Of a DNA stretch of 64,000 nt, positions 63,638 through 64,000 are shown in pieces (the first letter of the stretch is position 1; the number at the start of each line of letters is the position of its first letter). This stretch comes from Anaerolineaceae bacterium. GTDB lineage: Bacteria; Chloroflexota; Anaerolineae; Aggregatilineales; Phototrophicaceae. The notes below the pieces were generated by a model. It was not told the DNA's origin. It was given only the letters and a program-made list of their open reading frames with translations, and did no database searches. The stretch covers positions 1 to 64,000 of the forward strand of contig JACKCF010000002.1 of NCBI GenBank assembly GCA_020634165.1, in the 5' to 3' direction. Both the position numbers and the translations under genes were made by a program.

Positions 63638-63913
63638 ATGATCGACCTCAAGGGGCAGTCCCTGCGTGTCCTGACGGATGTGCTGGGTGATCTCGCGCCG
63701 GTCGAACTGGAAGGGATGCGGCTGCTGGCGCAGCTGCGTCCCACTTCCTCTGGCTTGCTACCCTCCACTCAGAGCATCGAGCGTGCGACCCTGCGCCGGG
63801 CTACATCCGAGATCATCGACTACACCGGACGCTGCCAGCGGATGCGATCATATCTGCTCAACTTGAACCCGGTGCCTCTGACCGACCTGATCGTGACGGA
63901 GTTTGGCCTATGA
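63638..63913 (+). CDS. Hypothetical protein, 91 aa, PRTRC-cassette position
   Basis: A 91-residue protein starting four bases after the ubiquitin-like gene stops. It is mostly helical: MIDLKGQSLRVLTDVLGDLA, VELEGMRLLAQL, and SIERATLRRATSEIIDYTGR followed by CQRMRSYLLNLNP. No family is recognised. The next gene overlaps its stop (ATGA), so the cassette is tightly coupled. Confidence 0.6.
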   Translation: MIDLKGQSLRVLTDVLGDLAPVELEGMRLLAQLRPTSSGLLPSTQSIERATLRRATSEIIDYTGRCQRMRSYLLNLNPVPLTDLIVTEFGL

Positions 63914-64000
63914 ACTTGACCGAGTTTCAACACCTGTACGATGGTCTCGCTACCGCCGCGCTGGACGATCCGGTTCTGCATCTAGCTTACACGGTGGCCT
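63910..64000 (+). CDS. Unknown protein (3' partial at window end)
   Basis: The ATG overlaps the preceding stop by four bases. The first 30 residues read MNLTEFQHLYDGLATAALDD and PVLHLAYTVA, helical. The frame is open to the window end. Too little is visible to name it; in PRTRC cassettes other proteins of the ubiquitin-like pathway would be expected next. Confidence 0.5.
   Translation, partial: MNLTEFQHLYDGLATAALDDPVLHLAYTVA

Overview
The window looks like a chromosome segment of an environmental bacterium carrying a large mobile or plasmid-like block. The style of the sugar-use genes and the imuA'-imuB-DUF6504-dnaE2 mutasome would fit a Chloroflexota (Anaerolineae-like) host. That placement is inference: there is no rRNA, tRNA or phylogenetic marker here. 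TGA is used as a stop in many intact genes, so the standard bacterial code applies.

Positions 1-3107 are the end of a carbohydrate region: the tail of a GH3 glycosidase, an MFS sugar-type transporter and a GntR/LacI hybrid regulator. Positions 3368-11250 are an accessory patch: a STAND NTPase with a helical-repeat partner, a truncated glyoxalase remnant, a large serine recombinase broken by one in-frame stop, and a small XRE regulator. Positions 11474-25736 form a plant-polysaccharide locus. A minus-strand run encodes a binding protein, two ABC permeases, GH43, GH3 and a carboxylesterase. Next to it are a LacI regulator and, divergently, a GH78 alpha-L-rhamnosidase and a tandem class II aldolase. 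Two near-identical 19-bp operators, one before the ABC run and one between lacI and GH78, tie these into one regulon. No ABC ATPase is present, so a shared one elsewhere is implied.

Positions 25740-28727 hold an XRE / methyltransferase / ImmA-like peptidase / polytopic membrane protein operon. From about 28.9 kb to the end lies a mobile-element block: SSB, a two-gene ABC-3C-like defence module (DUF3732 ATPase plus Cap4/DUF4297-like nuclease), a candidate oriT, a ribbon-helix-helix protein, a relaxase-like protein, a VirD4/TraG coupling protein, an HU protein, the error-prone mutasome behind a tandem SOS-like operator, RNase HI fused to a SLOG-like domain, a methyltransferase-helicase fusion, a primase, and the start of a cassette with a PRTRC-C/ubiquitin-like protein.

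Set into this GC-richer backbone is an AT-richer cargo (about 43.25-53.5 kb). It has a diadenylate-cyclase-domain protein, a DpdA-type DNA 7-deazaguanine transglycosylase, DpdJ helicase, DpdK phospholipase-D-like protein, a nucleoside 2-deoxyribosyltransferase, a preQ0-type transporter and QueC. The DpdA carries a C-terminal domain with the full archaeosine-synthase signature PCx3KPYx2Sx2H, and no DpdB or DpdC is visible. This suggests a DNA modification-restriction system with unusual chemistry and a possible nucleotide-signalling arm; it is the most interesting system in the window.

A second highlight is a pair of strongly structured non-coding regions, upstream of ssb and of rnhA. They share the apical sequence GGCTTGTGCCG on otherwise different but fully paired stems, which suggests a large ornate RNA family belonging to the element.
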